64,000 bases of DNA, taken from the NCBI RefSeq assembly GCF_963259705.1, contig NC_081842.1, positions 39,645,796-39,709,795 of the forward strand, in the 5' to 3' direction. Each line of letters begins with the position of its first letter. The first letter of the stretch is position 1. The stretch is from Myotis daubentonii. Its lineage: Eukaryota; Chordata; Mammalia; Chiroptera; Vespertilionidae. This document shows, piece after piece, positions 1 to 11,132 of this stretch. The position numbers and the translations under genes are program-made. Under the pieces are notes generated by a model. It did not search any database, was not told where the DNA came from, and was given only the letters and a program-made list of their open reading frames with translations.

Positions 1-207
1 GTACCTATCCTTTACCAAACCCCACTGAAGCACTCTAAAGTTTACCATTTATGAGTTAATCTCACAAAAAGTGACTATTATAGCAGAGGTTATCAGTTTT
101 CTATCGCAGTTAGAGTTCTGCCATGTTGGGGATAGCTTTGTAGAAAATTATCTTTCATTATTTGCAGAATGGAGAGAAGGGCAGCAGGATCCTCCCAAGC
201 AGCATAT

Positions 208-720
208 CTTTATTTTTTTAAAAAATTCTCACCTGAGGATATTTTTTCCATTTATTTTTTTATTTCTTTAAAAAAAATTAAACTTCAATTTTTATTTTAT
301 TGATTTCAGAGAGGAAGGGAGAAAGGGGAGAGAGAGATAGAAATACCAATGATGAGCAAGAATCATCCATCGGCTGCCTCCTGCACGCCCCCTACTGGGG
401 ATCAAGCCCACAACCTGGGCATGTGCCCTTGACCAGAATCGAACTTGGGACCCTTCAGTCCACAGGCTGATGCTCTATCCACTGAGCCAAACCACCAAGG
501 GCTCCATTGATTTTTTTTTAGAGAGAGAGGAAGGTAGTAAGGGGAGGTGGGGGGAGAGAAACATCGACATGAGATACATCGATTGGTTGCCTCCTGCACA
601 TGCCCCAATAGGGCCCGGATGAACTTGCAACCAAGATACATGTTCTTGGCTGGTAATCAGATACAAAACCCTTCAGCCCCTGGGCTGATGCTCTAACCAC
701 TGAGAAAATTGGCTAGGGTT
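208..720 (-). mobile_element. VES SINE (outer copy, split by a second VES)
   Basis: This is a tRNA-derived SINE read on the minus strand. The tRNA-like head (TGGCTCAGTGG-type A box, GGTTCGAT-type B box in related copies) lies at the high-coordinate end and the GA/T-rich tail at the low end. The copy is bounded by a direct repeat, CAAGCAGCATAT, at 196-207 and again at 721-732, so it is one insertion even though its middle is interrupted at 262-502. SINEs of this kind are copied by L1-type machinery from pol III transcripts. Confidence 0.85.
262..502 (-). mobile_element. VES SINE nested inside the outer VES
   Basis: A second VES copy in the same orientation sits inside the first. Its flanks repeat the outer element's own TCCATT(T/G)ATTTTTTT stretch (about 247-261 and 503-517), which I read as the target-site duplication. 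The head is near 430-502 and the poly-T tail near 262-290. It must be younger than the outer copy. Confidence 0.8.
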
Positions 721-1031
721 CAAGCAGCATATTTTTTGAAGAATTACGAGATGTTGATCTTTGGCTTCATAAGAAATAAGTATCTGTATATTAGCAAAGC
801 TTTTAAATTTATTTTCCATGATATGGTACTGGTAAACTGGGGAAATCTGCCTTGACCAAGCAATCAGAGATGTGCATTGTATCACTAATTAAGGGCCTGA
901 TAATAATAGAATCCTAGAGCTGGAAAGAAAGCCAGTAATCCTCTTCCATAAAGCATTAGCAAGCTCACATCCCATCTGTTTGATTATCTTTGTTAAAATA
1001 GAGCTCATTTCTTTACCTTTCATCATACACC

Positions 1032-1033
<2 letters not shown>

Positions 1034-1078
<45 letters not shown>
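1034..1078. repeat. (CA)n microsatellite
   Basis: A pure CA run of about 22 units. A (TG)n run on the same strand lies about 460 bp downstream, so the two are mutually complementary. Long reading frames crossing this run are artefacts. Confidence 0.97.
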
Positions 1079-1080
<2 letters not shown>

Positions 1081-1531
1081 CTGTTGGTAGAGGAGGCCCC
1101 TTCAGAGACATACATATGGTTGTGCAAGGATGCCTGGAGCAGGGGGCAACAGTCATGTCTGAAATCCAACCCTCTAACTCCACATTGTGCCTGTGTATGG
1201 GACTGTGTTCTCCAGGGAAAAGGAGAGACTTTGTATTTGACCCCTCCTCTCCCCCCAGAGAGGACCCCTTTTGATGACTTGCCCACAGGTGGCACATATC
1301 ACTGGCACAGTTACTTCCTCTCTCTTGTTAGCGAGAGCTGTGATGTGATTTTGGAATCTTTTTACATTGTATCTGAATGGGAAGAAATACACCTTCATAT
1401 CCCAGGTTCTCCTATCAGAGTAACTGTGGGAGACATAATAATACGATCTCTATATTTAGATGGGCTCACAAGATGGACATGTCCCCTGGATGACCTTCGT
1501 GAGTGCAGCTCCTTCCTTGGATCCGTGGAAA

Positions 1532-1535
<4 letters not shown>

Positions 1536-1566
<31 letters not shown>
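1536..1566. repeat. (TG)n microsatellite
   Basis: A pure TG run of about 15 units, complementary to the CA run at 1034-1078. The DNA between the two shows no recognisable element. Confidence 0.97.
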
Positions 1567-1569
<3 letters not shown>

Positions 1570-2129
1570 TGGGGAAGTTAGGGCTAGAGGTGTAAGCAAC
1601 CCTTACAACTGGGTGTAAGCATCTGATGGCCTCCTAGGGCAGTTCTGAGTGTGTCATTCTGTGTCTCAGTGGTCTCCAGGGTGTGTGTGTTAGCGCTATA
1701 ATCAAAATCACTGTTGACAACTAGCTGAGTTCATGAGGAGGTGTCTAGACTCTGAGAGTCAGGGACTCTAATTCCAAATGACCTTGGCCAGTTAGAGATA
1801 TAGTTAGAAACCATTAGGAGAATCTATTATATTTTTAAATCAGCAGCCCCAGACTGTCCTCAGGCTTTAGCGGGTTGAACCCATTAGACTGCGTAGACTG
1901 CTCTGACAGCAGGGTGTTGGTTAATTACAGTGGCAATCTAATTATAGGGTTTATAAGGTTTCCCTGTAATTGATTCCCTTTCAAGTGCATGGAAACTTCA
2001 CTTGATATGCATTCGCTCCTAAATTCATGGGAATAGACCAGATTCTGGGGCTGTGTGTGTCAGAATCAGAGAGAACATTCCACTTTGGAGTTCTTATTCA
2101 GTACAGTAAGGGACTCTTCTAAGTACTTC

Positions 2130-2330
2130 ATCCATTCATTCCTTTGTCCTTTCTTTCATCCATTCATTCACCAATTCATTCATTCAATAAATACTACATT
2201 AACAGTATGCACTTAGCATTACCAGTCTCCAGAGATATAAAGATGCATTGAATATAGTCACTACCACAGATGAGCTTACAATAGTTGGGGAGACTGACAA
2301 AAATAAGTAACTAAACCTATGGGTCAATGA
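2130..2330 (-). mobile_element. L2 LINE 3' end fragment
   Basis: CATTCATT-rich start followed by AATAAATACT and a degenerate GAGCTTACA segment match the reverse complement of the L2 3' end (TTGAATGAATGA tail, then the 'clear-by-stop codon' UTR). The copy is strongly diverged and the boundaries are approximate. Confidence 0.6.
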
Positions 2331-2589
2331 TGGTATTAGTGATGCATATAAGGTGCTAAGGCGGCATTACGGAAGATATCCCTAATTCTGCACTGTGTGT
2401 GGGGGAGGGTGGAAGGGTGCTGGTGGGCACAGAGCAGCACTCACTGAGGAGACAACATCTGAGTTGAATATTAAAAGTTCAGTAAATATTCAGTAAATGG
2501 AAGGCAGGAGTTTGGGGATGGGAAAATGAAATAACAAAACCTAGAGGACAAGAAAATCAAGCATCTGTCACCACTGTAAACAACCAAGT

Positions 2590-2855
2590 AGGTAGGGATT
2601 GCTATGGCTGAACTCCGTCTACACACAGTGTTCCTGAAACACGTTGCCAGCTCCATAAACACATAAGAGCTAATGCTTACAAAGTCATCACAAGGTACCG
2701 AAACAGTTATTATCCCCATGTAGCAGACGAGGAAAGTGAGGTTTAGAGAGGATAATGCATTAGAGCAGATCACACAGTAATAATATTCAGTGAAGCCAGG
2801 ATTTGAACTTGGGGCTGTCTGACCCTGGAACTCAAGTTGTTAATCACTGTTTTAG
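2590..2855 (-). mobile_element. MIR SINE
   Basis: Segments such as TTATTATCCCCATGTAGCAG, GAGGAAAGTGAGGTTTAGAG and GCCAGGATTTGAACTTGG follow the order expected for a reverse-complement MIR core and tRNA head. It is an old and diverged copy. Confidence 0.8.
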
Positions 2856-2924
2856 TGGCTTCTTCAAATCTGAGGAGTTATTAAGCCTTGTATGATGCAC
2901 ACCATCGAAAGCCTTTCAGCATAC

Positions 2925-2953
2925 TTTTGTTTGTTTGTTTGTTTGTTTGTTTT
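2925..2953. repeat. (TTTG)n microsatellite
   Basis: About seven TTTG units. The surrounding DNA is unique. Confidence 0.95.
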
Positions 2954-3611
2954 CATTTTGGGGAGAAGCGATTAATTCCAGAATTAATTCCATTAAGATC
3001 TTGCCCTTCGTTTCCTCATATGTGAAATGACAAAGTTGTGCTATGTGAACTCTGAAGACTTTTATATCTCCAAGATTCTATTCTCATTTAATCTTGCCCC
3101 AAGCTCTTTGTGTCTTACATAAATCATCTGTAATAGGTGCATATCCATATTAATGGCTCAAATGCACAGGGCATCTTGATTATAATCATCCTTTGGATGA
3201 ATATGAAACACCAACGTGTCCAGTTTTCTACAGTAAATTCCTGCGTTTGGAAGGACAAAAGGTCTTATCACTAAAGTTCATTATATGTATTTTAATTCCT
3301 TGATTAATTACTAAGTTCTTCACAGGGCTCTTTCCAGTTTCTCAAAGAGAACAGGAGTGAACAGGAGATGGACATTGATGAACGATGGAGGGATCATCCT
3401 GCTCTTCTTTGCTTCATGATTAAACAAACCAATATCCTCCAGCTTTCCACTATTCTCCTGCAGGCCTGCTGTAATGGCAGGTAGCAACAAATAAGCAGAG
3501 GGCTTATAGATAATTATTTTCTTTTTACTCCTTTCTCTCAAGGCAGACTGGACTTTAGTCAAGATAGAGAGGTACTTATTTTACTTTCCTAGACTATCTC
3601 TCAGATAGGAC

Positions 3612-3965
3612 ATGGATATATACCTTGGCTCCACCAAAGGCCACGCCTGCCCCCACTTTGAATTGGGTTTTGGGGGCACAAAGAAGCGGTTGTGGTTATT
3701 CATCCTGACAGTGGGGGCAGCAGCTGAAACTCCAGCATGGGGTTTCCATGGGCAGCCCCCGTGCCCATCGGCTGAACCAGTGCCCGATCTGGGGTGTCAC
3801 GGTTGCAAGCTCCGACGCTCCTTGTCCTGTGAGGGCAGCAGTGGGGTCTGTACTAGTCTGGTTTGGAGTTTGACTGGGGCTGTGCCCTTGCATATTGCCT
3901 GGTCCCTCTGTCTCAAGCCTAGTTCTATTAGTCTGGGAGTGCTCCAATGTACTTTTTGTAAACAC
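3612..3965. other. Unidentified GC-rich segment next to an ancient L1
   Basis: This roughly 350-bp block is clearly richer in G+C and CpG than its neighbours. It ends exactly where the AT-rich ancient L1 3' end starts. Reading frames of 118 codons (plus) and 89 codons (minus) overlap it, but neither has a recognisable motif. It could be an LTR or LINE 5' region, or a decayed insertion that I cannot name. Confidence 0.3.
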
Positions 3966-4189
3966 TAAAATACTTTTTTATTTTAAAATAATCTCAAACC
4001 TATTAAAAAATTGTAAGCAAGAATAGTACAATGAACTCCCATCATACCCTTTCCCCAGATATTTGCATTTTAACATTTTTCTACATATTATTATTTTCTC
4101 TTTTTTTTGGTTAATCCTTACCCAAGGATATTTTTTTTCCATTGATTTTTAGAGAAAAATGGTAGGGAAGGAGAGAGAGAGAGAGGGAG

Positions 4190-4236
<47 letters not shown>

Positions 4237-5180
4237 ATTGTGAGAGAGACACATGGATTGGTTGCCTCCCACATGTGCTCCGACTGGGGCTGGGGATCAA
4301 TCCTGCAACCCAGGTGCATGCCCTTGACTAGCAATTAAACCCGGGACCCTTTGATGCACTGGTCTATGCTCTAACCACAGAACCACACCATCCAGGGCTG
4401 TATGATTATCTTCACTATTCCAAATCACTTGAGAGTAGGATACACACACTATGCCCCTTACCCCCTTCATGCTGCAGTGTGTATTTCCAATGAACAAGAA
4501 TATCCTCTTAGGTAGCCACAGCTAGTTATTACATTCAGGAAATACAACAATAATGCTAATCTAACCTCCAATCCACATTTAAGTTCCAGTTGTGCCAGGG
4601 GTTTCCTTCATAACGATGTTCTTTCCCATTCTGAGATCTAGTCCAGGATCAGGTCCTGCATTTAGCTGTCATGTCTCTTTAGTCTTTTAATTTGTAAACA
4701 TCTCAGTGCTTTCTTGTTTAACATGACACTGATATTCTTGAGAAACAGAATCTGCCAATTTTCTAGAGTAACCCTCCTTTTGGGTTTCTCTGAGCTGTTC
4801 TCATGATTAGACTCAGGTTGTGCATTCTCGGCAGCAGTATGACACGAGTGATGCTGTGTCCTTCTCAGGGCACTGCACCCAGAGATGGACGCCCAGATGG
4901 TCACCTTACTGGTGATAGGGTGTTGTCCAATGTCCCCACTGAATGGTTACTATTTTTTCTTTTGTAATTTATACTAGTATGTGTGATATTTTGATGTCAT
5001 ATAAATATCCTATTTCTCCTCAAAATGCCCCTTCCTCAGATTTAGCGTTCATTGATTATACACACTTGAATAAATTTTTACTATGATTTCAAAATGGTGA
5101 CTCTTCTATCTTCATCATTCCTTCTATGCTTATTAATTGTCTAACTACACTTTTAATAAATCTTTTTTGTTTAAGTGAAT
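3966..5180 (-). mobile_element. Ancient L1 3' UTR
   Basis: The stretch matches, in order, the reverse complement of an old mammalian L1M-type 3' UTR. Landmarks are AATAGTACAATGAACTCCC near 4022, CCAGTTGTGCCAGGGG near 4587, TCATGTCTCTTTAGTC near 4669, GTGATGCTGTGTCCTTCTCA near 4849 and CCATTGATTATAC-like text near 5050. No ORF2 coding sequence remains. A VES SINE interrupts it at 4099-4400. Confidence 0.8.
4099..4400 (-). mobile_element. VES SINE with (GA)n expansion
   Basis: Contains the CCTTACCCAAGGATAT head-distal variant, a long GA run (about 4167-4233) and a tRNA-like head at 4300-4400. It is inserted into the ancient L1. Imperfect flanks ATTATTTTC (4090) and ATTATCTTC (4405) look like a target-site duplication. 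Confidence 0.85.
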
Positions 5181-6479
5181 TACAGCTAAGAATCCCTGAT
5201 TGATTTACTTGTATTTTTAGGTAGCTAGTTCCAGGGACCTAGCAAATCAGTTCACTCAAATGGTCAATCTAGTCAGTCCCAGGAGAGACAGTGGGGAACA
5301 CCTTCAAGAAAAGAAATAATCCAACTTTTCATAGGGCCTCACTTAACTTTTAAAACACTTACAGATTAGACTTCCTTCCACTGTTAGCCAGACGACTACC
5401 AAAACTAAATACATGAAATATCAAATCGTCATACTAATACTGAAATGCAGAAAAATAACAATTTTTATGACTAAATGCCAAACCCCTGGACATTTGGAAA
5501 CATCTTGCAGTTTATTATAATGTTCACTTTCACTTGGTATTTTACTGTAATAAACATCAAAAGAAAGAATAACAGTGCAATGTGCGTACATAGCACACTG
5601 GAGTAAGGCAACTTTCATTCCCATCCTAGCTCTGCTAACTAACTTATGGGAGACTTCTTGAGCAAGTCTCTTACTATCATGAACCTCAGTTTTCTCATCT
5701 GTGAAATGAGAAACTTGAACAAAACATTTTCAAGAGTCCTTCAAACTCAGGATTCAATGACCTCAAGATTGAATACTAGTGAATTGTTAGAGACAAAAGG
5801 AACTGTTAATGTAGAACATTGTAATGAGCACATTTGCCTTTTTCCTAATGAGCACATTTGGATCCAAGATTATTCTGGTATAAAGACCTAACACCTGTGA
5901 GATAAATTCCCAAGTTATTTGGAGAATAGAAACATCAGAACAATTTAGAGAACAATTTAGTCTAAATATGTTAAAAAAACACCTTAGGTTGTCTGAGTAG
6001 ATGTCTGTCCCAAGAGAAAAATAATCTCAAAGTGCTTGACATTGGTCAGGAAGACACATCGTGAGCAATGTGTCTTGTTCAGAGGGGCTATACATTTTAT
6101 GGAGCCAGTAAAACATCAGAAATGTCATTATGAGAAACGGTTGCCTGAACTAGGGTGTTTATCATAGTGAAGAAAAGATTTAATGGGATGAGGACATGAA
6201 AGTTCTCTAAATATTTGAAGGTTTGTTTTATTCAGGTGGAACATAATAGCTTTGTTGTGTTTTCCAAATGAAAAAACTACAAACAATTGAGTGGAGGTTA
6301 TGGTGTCAATATAAGGAAGACATTTTATTCAAACATGTTGTGATAGCTGCTCTTGCCATCTCCTCTGACAGGGACTCACATGCCTCTGTGATAGCAGAAA
6401 GCTACCCCCAAATCAAAGCTTTTGCTAAGTTCTCAGTGCAATAGACCTGACCCTGTCCTCTACGTAGACATTTTCAGGC
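5181..6479. other. Mostly unique DNA with one MIR
   Basis: AT-rich intergenic or intronic sequence. Apart from the MIR at 5615-5760 I see no gene, RNA or recognisable repeat. Confidence 0.5.
5615..5760 (+). mobile_element. MIR SINE
   Basis: The text CTAGCTCTGCTAACTAACTT followed by CCTCAGTTTTCTCATCTGTG is the plus-strand MIR core. The 81-codon reading frame across it is a by-product. Confidence 0.8.
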
Positions 6480-6606
6480 CAGTGCTTCTCAAACGTTGAT
6501 GTGCATACAAATCACTGGATATCCTGAACTACTCAGCTTCTGATTTGGTAGGTGGGGGTGGGACTTGAGATTCTGCATTCCCAACAAGCCTCTAGGGTGG
6601 TTCACG
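6480..6606 (+). mobile_element. MER5A-like hAT MITE fragment
   Basis: CCAGTGCTTCTCAAACGTTG, then ATCACTGGATATC, TTCTGATTTGGTAGGTGGGG and TTCTGCATTCCCAACAAG follow the MER5A order. The 3' end is truncated or decayed. MER5A is a non-autonomous hAT-Charlie element. Confidence 0.75.
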
Positions 6607-7066
6607 TGCACATAATCACCTGCCCAATCTGATGGCACGTCACTACATGACCAAAGGATACCACCCAGTAGAAGCATGTCACAGTGAACACCCATGTGAA
6701 AGGAACTAAAAAGATGTCTTGCTGCTCTAGCAGCCCCATCTTCTCATCATGTTTAAATGTTTTCTTCTTTCCCATTTCCTCAGAGAGGTTCCATATTTTC
6801 TGACCTTTTACTATTTTGATCACTCTGTGTGATGGTACCAGCACACCTCTGTCTGATGTGCAGCCATATACTTTCAGGTAACTGGGGAATATCCCCCAAG
6901 GATATGTTGCATTTTGCTTATTTCAGGTCATTACTTCACTTGACTACAGCCTCTTTTGGTAGGATGCACAGCCATGTACACACAAACACACATGCCATCC
7001 ACGGTACTACCTTCCACTGGACTTCATATGATGGTCTTGGAACAGAGGCCTGTGTGCGCAGGGACA

Positions 7067-7089
7067 CTCTGCTCTGCTCTGCTCTGCTC
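7067..7089. repeat. (CTCTG)n pentanucleotide repeat
   Basis: A short perfect CTCTG run of about four to five units in otherwise unique DNA. Confidence 0.9.
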
Positions 7090-7224
7090 AGCCGTGGGCT
7101 CCCTTCTTCACTCTAGGTCTCTTTCATCTCCAAGTAAGCAACTCACCACAGTGGGAAGTGGGTGCTGGACCCAGGGTCTTCTTATTGTCACTGACTTGAG
7201 GAAACGCGTTACCTCACACTGATT

Positions 7225-7415
7225 TAGTACCAGTTTTATCCCTCAAGGCTACACTGAACAATTCGATCCCCTTCCTGCGTAATAACTCCTCAGATATTTA
7301 TGTAGAGTCATCATGGTGTCCTTGAGTCTTTACTTTCCAAGTCAAACATCCCCAGTTCCTGCAATCATTACTCATAGGAAATGGTCCTGAATTCCTCCAC
7401 CATACCAGTTGCTTT
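7225..7415 (+). mobile_element. Possible L3/CR1 LINE 3' fragment
   Basis: GTCATCATGGTGTCCTTGAG, AAACATCCCCAGTTCCTGCA and CTCATAGGAAATGGTC resemble the CR1/L3 3' UTR. It is old and diverged, and the identification is tentative. Confidence 0.45.
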
Positions 7416-8985
7416 AAAAACCACAAACTTTTAAAGAGGGTTTGTAGGAGTGGGAATGTGGTAACTCCCTAGGTAGATTTAGGCATCGCAATCCTCCCTT
7501 GGAATCTCCATGATTCATAGGTCACCATATGGCGTTCTGTTTGAGATGAAAAAGTTTTCTCCACACCAAGTCCAACTTGCGGGGTTGGTCTGGTGTTTCT
7601 GAAGTCTCTACGCATGAGCAGGGGCTTTGCAGAGTTGTACATGCACCTGCCATGCAAACGCTCCCCCTTGGCTCAGTTTTGCCCTATCGCAGAGAGGCTG
7701 GCAGGGTTCTATGTGCTTCTTGTCAATGAAATGGTGCATAAGCAGCCTCTTCCTATCTAAATGAGCTCATTATTTTTCATCTGTGAAATTTCTAACAGTG
7801 ATTGTCTAAAAATAAATATGTAAGGATGATCGATTTAGTAAAATCTCACATGGAGAATAACAATGATCATTTATATAATGGGGTTTTCACAGAAGAACTA
7901 GTATATATTTACTAGTAAGGATCAGTAAAAATGATTTTATGGGGCAATGTAATGATTTTATTGGCAGTGTGTTATATTATATGCTGAGCTGAACAATCAG
8001 CAATGGTTTTGATATTTAACCAACAGGTTATTAACTATCTTTCTGTTATATTCTATATAACATAATAATTTATAAGCTATAAAAAGCTTTCTTAACAGCC
8101 CGGGGAAAGAAGTCTCCCATTTGGTACTCCTGCTAAAGGGGATGCACAGGTGAAGAACAGTGGAATTGGGCGAGTTGGAGATAAAGGAAAGGGTCCTGAA
8201 AAAAATGTAATCCCCCACTCATAGCGCTCTGTTCTCTGATCCCTGAGTTACATGCTACAGTTCAAGATGACTTTTCCTCATATAAATTTGAATTATGAAA
8301 AGGTGATACATGTTTCAGAAACTTGGCAACCCCATTTTCTCTACCAGTGTATTTGAAATTACATCATGTTTAGATGTCTCAAAACATTTCATCAGACTTG
8401 GGTCTTTTAATAAGGAAACATTAGGCTAAGGTTTGCCTTCACAATTACTGCAAGAAATGCACACTGGTAATTCCATAAAAGTTATCAAGAAGTTAATTCT
8501 AGAATATAAAACCTTTAAACAGCTCTCGTGTATGCCCATGCTGGCAACATGCGATCTCAATGAAAAGTGTAAAAAAGCAGACTGCCAGATGTTTTGACTA
8601 CATGATGCATCACATCGTAATGTTTCCTAGGTTGGAAGTGGTACTACTAGAGATTCAGGATTTTTAAATCAACAAGTTCTGTTTTAACCTTTTCTTATTC
8701 TTTACTTTAAAAATGTTTTATAGTCAACACATTCATATGCTGAAAAATTTTATTCAAACACATATTTTTAGGAAGGATGTTTATAAACCATAAACAAAAT
8801 CTAGGAAGAACATATTGTGTTTCTTGCAGTAAATGTTTAATGCAAACTGTTAGCTGGTATGGCTGAGGAATAAAAATTTCAGGCTAATCAAATATTCTGC
8901 AATATTATACCATAAGTATTATAATTTTTAAGTGTTACAAGTTCAATATTACACTTATACTAGGCACGATTTGCTTATAAATATA
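7416..8985. other. Unique DNA, no features seen
   Basis: AT-rich sequence without a recognisable gene, RNA or repeat on either strand. Short reading frames here have no supporting motif. Confidence 0.5.
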
Positions 8986-9307
8986 CTAGAGGCCCAGTGC
9001 ATGACATTTGTGCCTGGCCTGCACCCTTTAGCAGTCCAGGAGCCCTTGGGGGATGTCCGACATCCTTGGGGGCAGTCAGACATCCTTAGTGCTGCTGTGG
9101 AGGTGGGAGAGGCTCCTGCCACCACTGCTGCACTCACCAGCTGTCAGCCTGGCTTGTGGCTCAGCGGTGTTCCCCCTGTGGGAGCGCACTGACACCAGGG
9201 GGCAGCTTCTGCATTGAGCATCTGCCCCCTGGTGGTCAGTGCGTGTCATAGCAACCAGTCATTGTGCCATTTAGTCGATTTGCATATTACCCCTTTATTA
9301 TATAGGC
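8986..9307 (-). mobile_element. Small HeliBat-type Helitron (CTCF-motif family)
   Basis: The low-coordinate edge is CTAGAGGCCCAGTGC, which is the reverse complement of the Helitron 3' end. The preceding base is A. The high-coordinate edge, TTTATTATATAGG, is the reverse of the 5' TCCTATATAATAAA end with its last bases decayed. There is no coding capacity, so mobilisation would have needed an autonomous Rep/helicase element elsewhere. The interior carries an inverted repeat with two CTCF-like cores at 9185-9243. Confidence 0.85.
9185..9243. promoter_or_regulatory. Paired CTCF-like motifs in Helitron
   Basis: Two arms of an inverted repeat, GACACCAGGGGGCAG and CTGCCCCCTGGTGGTC, point toward each other. 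The right arm matches the CTCF core CCACCAGGGGGC(A/G); the left arm has lost one C. Occupancy is untested. Confidence 0.45.
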
Positions 9308-10888
9308 TAGAAAGGCACTTCAGAATCTTGCTGAAGCTAGTGTCATGAATTTCCTTCAATAGAGTTCTAGTTAATAATTCAGGCAAGAAATTCATTGTAT
9401 CAATGCTCATTATCACTCATAGGAACACTTTGGGGTGGAGGGCAGGTGCCACTTGAGTTGGGGGGAGAAGGGAAGGTAGCAGTTCCTGTGACCAAAACAA
9501 CACAACCAACTCAACCCCCCACCATGCCCCAAACCAATCTTCTCCTCTCAAAGTGCAAATACATTGTGAGGTGTGTATGTGTGCTGTACTGGTATAAATT
9601 ATGTCTATGCCAGCAAAGGGTTAATAAAGAAATGACACAGGATAGAAAATGGTGGCATCAAAGGGGAAAAACGAATCTGTTAGAGAAGTGGAGGGATCTG
9701 TGTTAAACACTATTTCACAGTTTTGCTGAGGATCCCAATTATGACAAACTGCTGTCACAGATGTTGAAAACAACATTCTATAATCTTACCTTACATTGGC
9801 TTCTGTGTTCGTTGTTTCCAGTGAACCCACATGAATTCCAAATGGCCAGATCTAATGCATTAACATGATTTGTGTAACCCAAGCCGTGCTCCTTCATGAA
9901 GATTTTTTTAAAGCTTAATCAAAGTCATAAATAAAGACAAACACAAAACCCCTTTGGAGGGTAGACACATAAAATGACTTCTTGTAGACGTGTTAATAAT
10001 CTTACAGTTTTGTCACTTTAATTTTCTTTTTTTTTTTTTTCACTTAAATTTTCTTTAGTTTTTTTATCTGTGAACGCAGAGGGTGTGGAATGATTCCTCG
10101 GCTGGCTGGAATAAGTCAAAAAAGCCTGTTTTGAATGCTTATTAAAAAAAGATCAGTTATACTTAAAAACATGTTTTTGTTTGTCTTCTGAAGTAACTAT
10201 TTTTAAATAAAAAACATGACTGTGGATGCTTTATTAACAATAAAAAAAACCTTAGTTCAAAATTGAAATTATATTGCTCTGTAATTCCAGAAAAAAAGTT
10301 TGATTAAAGAAATATACTGAGCCAAATACCTATTTTGCTTTAATTGGCAGTATTAACTCATGCACACATTCAAGTAAGCATCACAGCACATAGAATACGG
10401 AGACATGGGAGGGATTCAGACCACAGATTATCTATTAGGAATAGAGAGTTTGGTTAGCATTGATGCTAAGTATATACAATCATTGTTGGCCCCTTGGTCA
10501 AAGGGGCGGGGGGGAGTAAATCTAAAACAGACACTAACGAATCAACCTTTGCTTAAGTTGCTAGGGTGACGAATTCCCCTTGGAAGTAATTGGTGAGGCA
10601 ACTGGAAAACAGCACAGCTCTAGGGCCCTGCTTCTAACAAATAAACCTGCGACATTTACTATGAAACCAAGGAGTATATGCTACTGTGCTATGCTCTGTT
10701 TATCTCAACTTTTATCTTCTAATGTGCTAACAAAGTGTGTTTAAAAGTTTGTGGCATTTAAAATAAATTCTGTTATTTACAGTAAACTGGATGAATTGAC
10801 TATATGTATAATAATTAAAAGACCTTATTTACAAAATCATTAAGTTACAAAAACAAAGGCACTACAGGAGTTTTAAATTGGACTACTT
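9308..10888. other. Unique AT-rich DNA
   Basis: No gene or clear repeat seen, apart from short poly-T and poly-G runs (for example 10027-10040 and 10504-10513). The 103-codon frame beginning at 9395 has no supporting motif. Confidence 0.5.
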
Positions 10889-11122
10889 TTTTTTTTAAAG
10901 TATATTTTTATTGATTTCAGAGAAGAAGGGAGAGGGAGAGAGAGTTAGAAACATCAATGATGAGAGAGAATCATTGGTTGGCTGCCTCCTGCATGCCCCA
11001 CACTGGGGATCGGGCCCACAACCTGAGCATGTGCCCTGACCTGGGCAGGTGCCCTGCCCGGGAATCAAACCATGACCTGGTTCATAACTCCATGCTCAAC
11101 CACTGAGCCACACCGGCTAGGC
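10889..11122 (-). mobile_element. VES SINE
   Basis: Poly-T, then TATTTTTATTGATTTCAGAG, a GA-rich middle and a tRNA-like head ending CCACACCGGCTAGGC. A perfect duplication TGGACTACTT flanks it at 10879-10888 and 11123-11132. Confidence 0.93.
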
Positions 11123-11132
11123 TGGACTACTT

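Noticed and set aside
1084..1581. 165-codon frame between CA and TG runs
   Set aside because: It ends in a (TG)n-coded Cys-Val run and has no protein family. Chance opening between two microsatellites.
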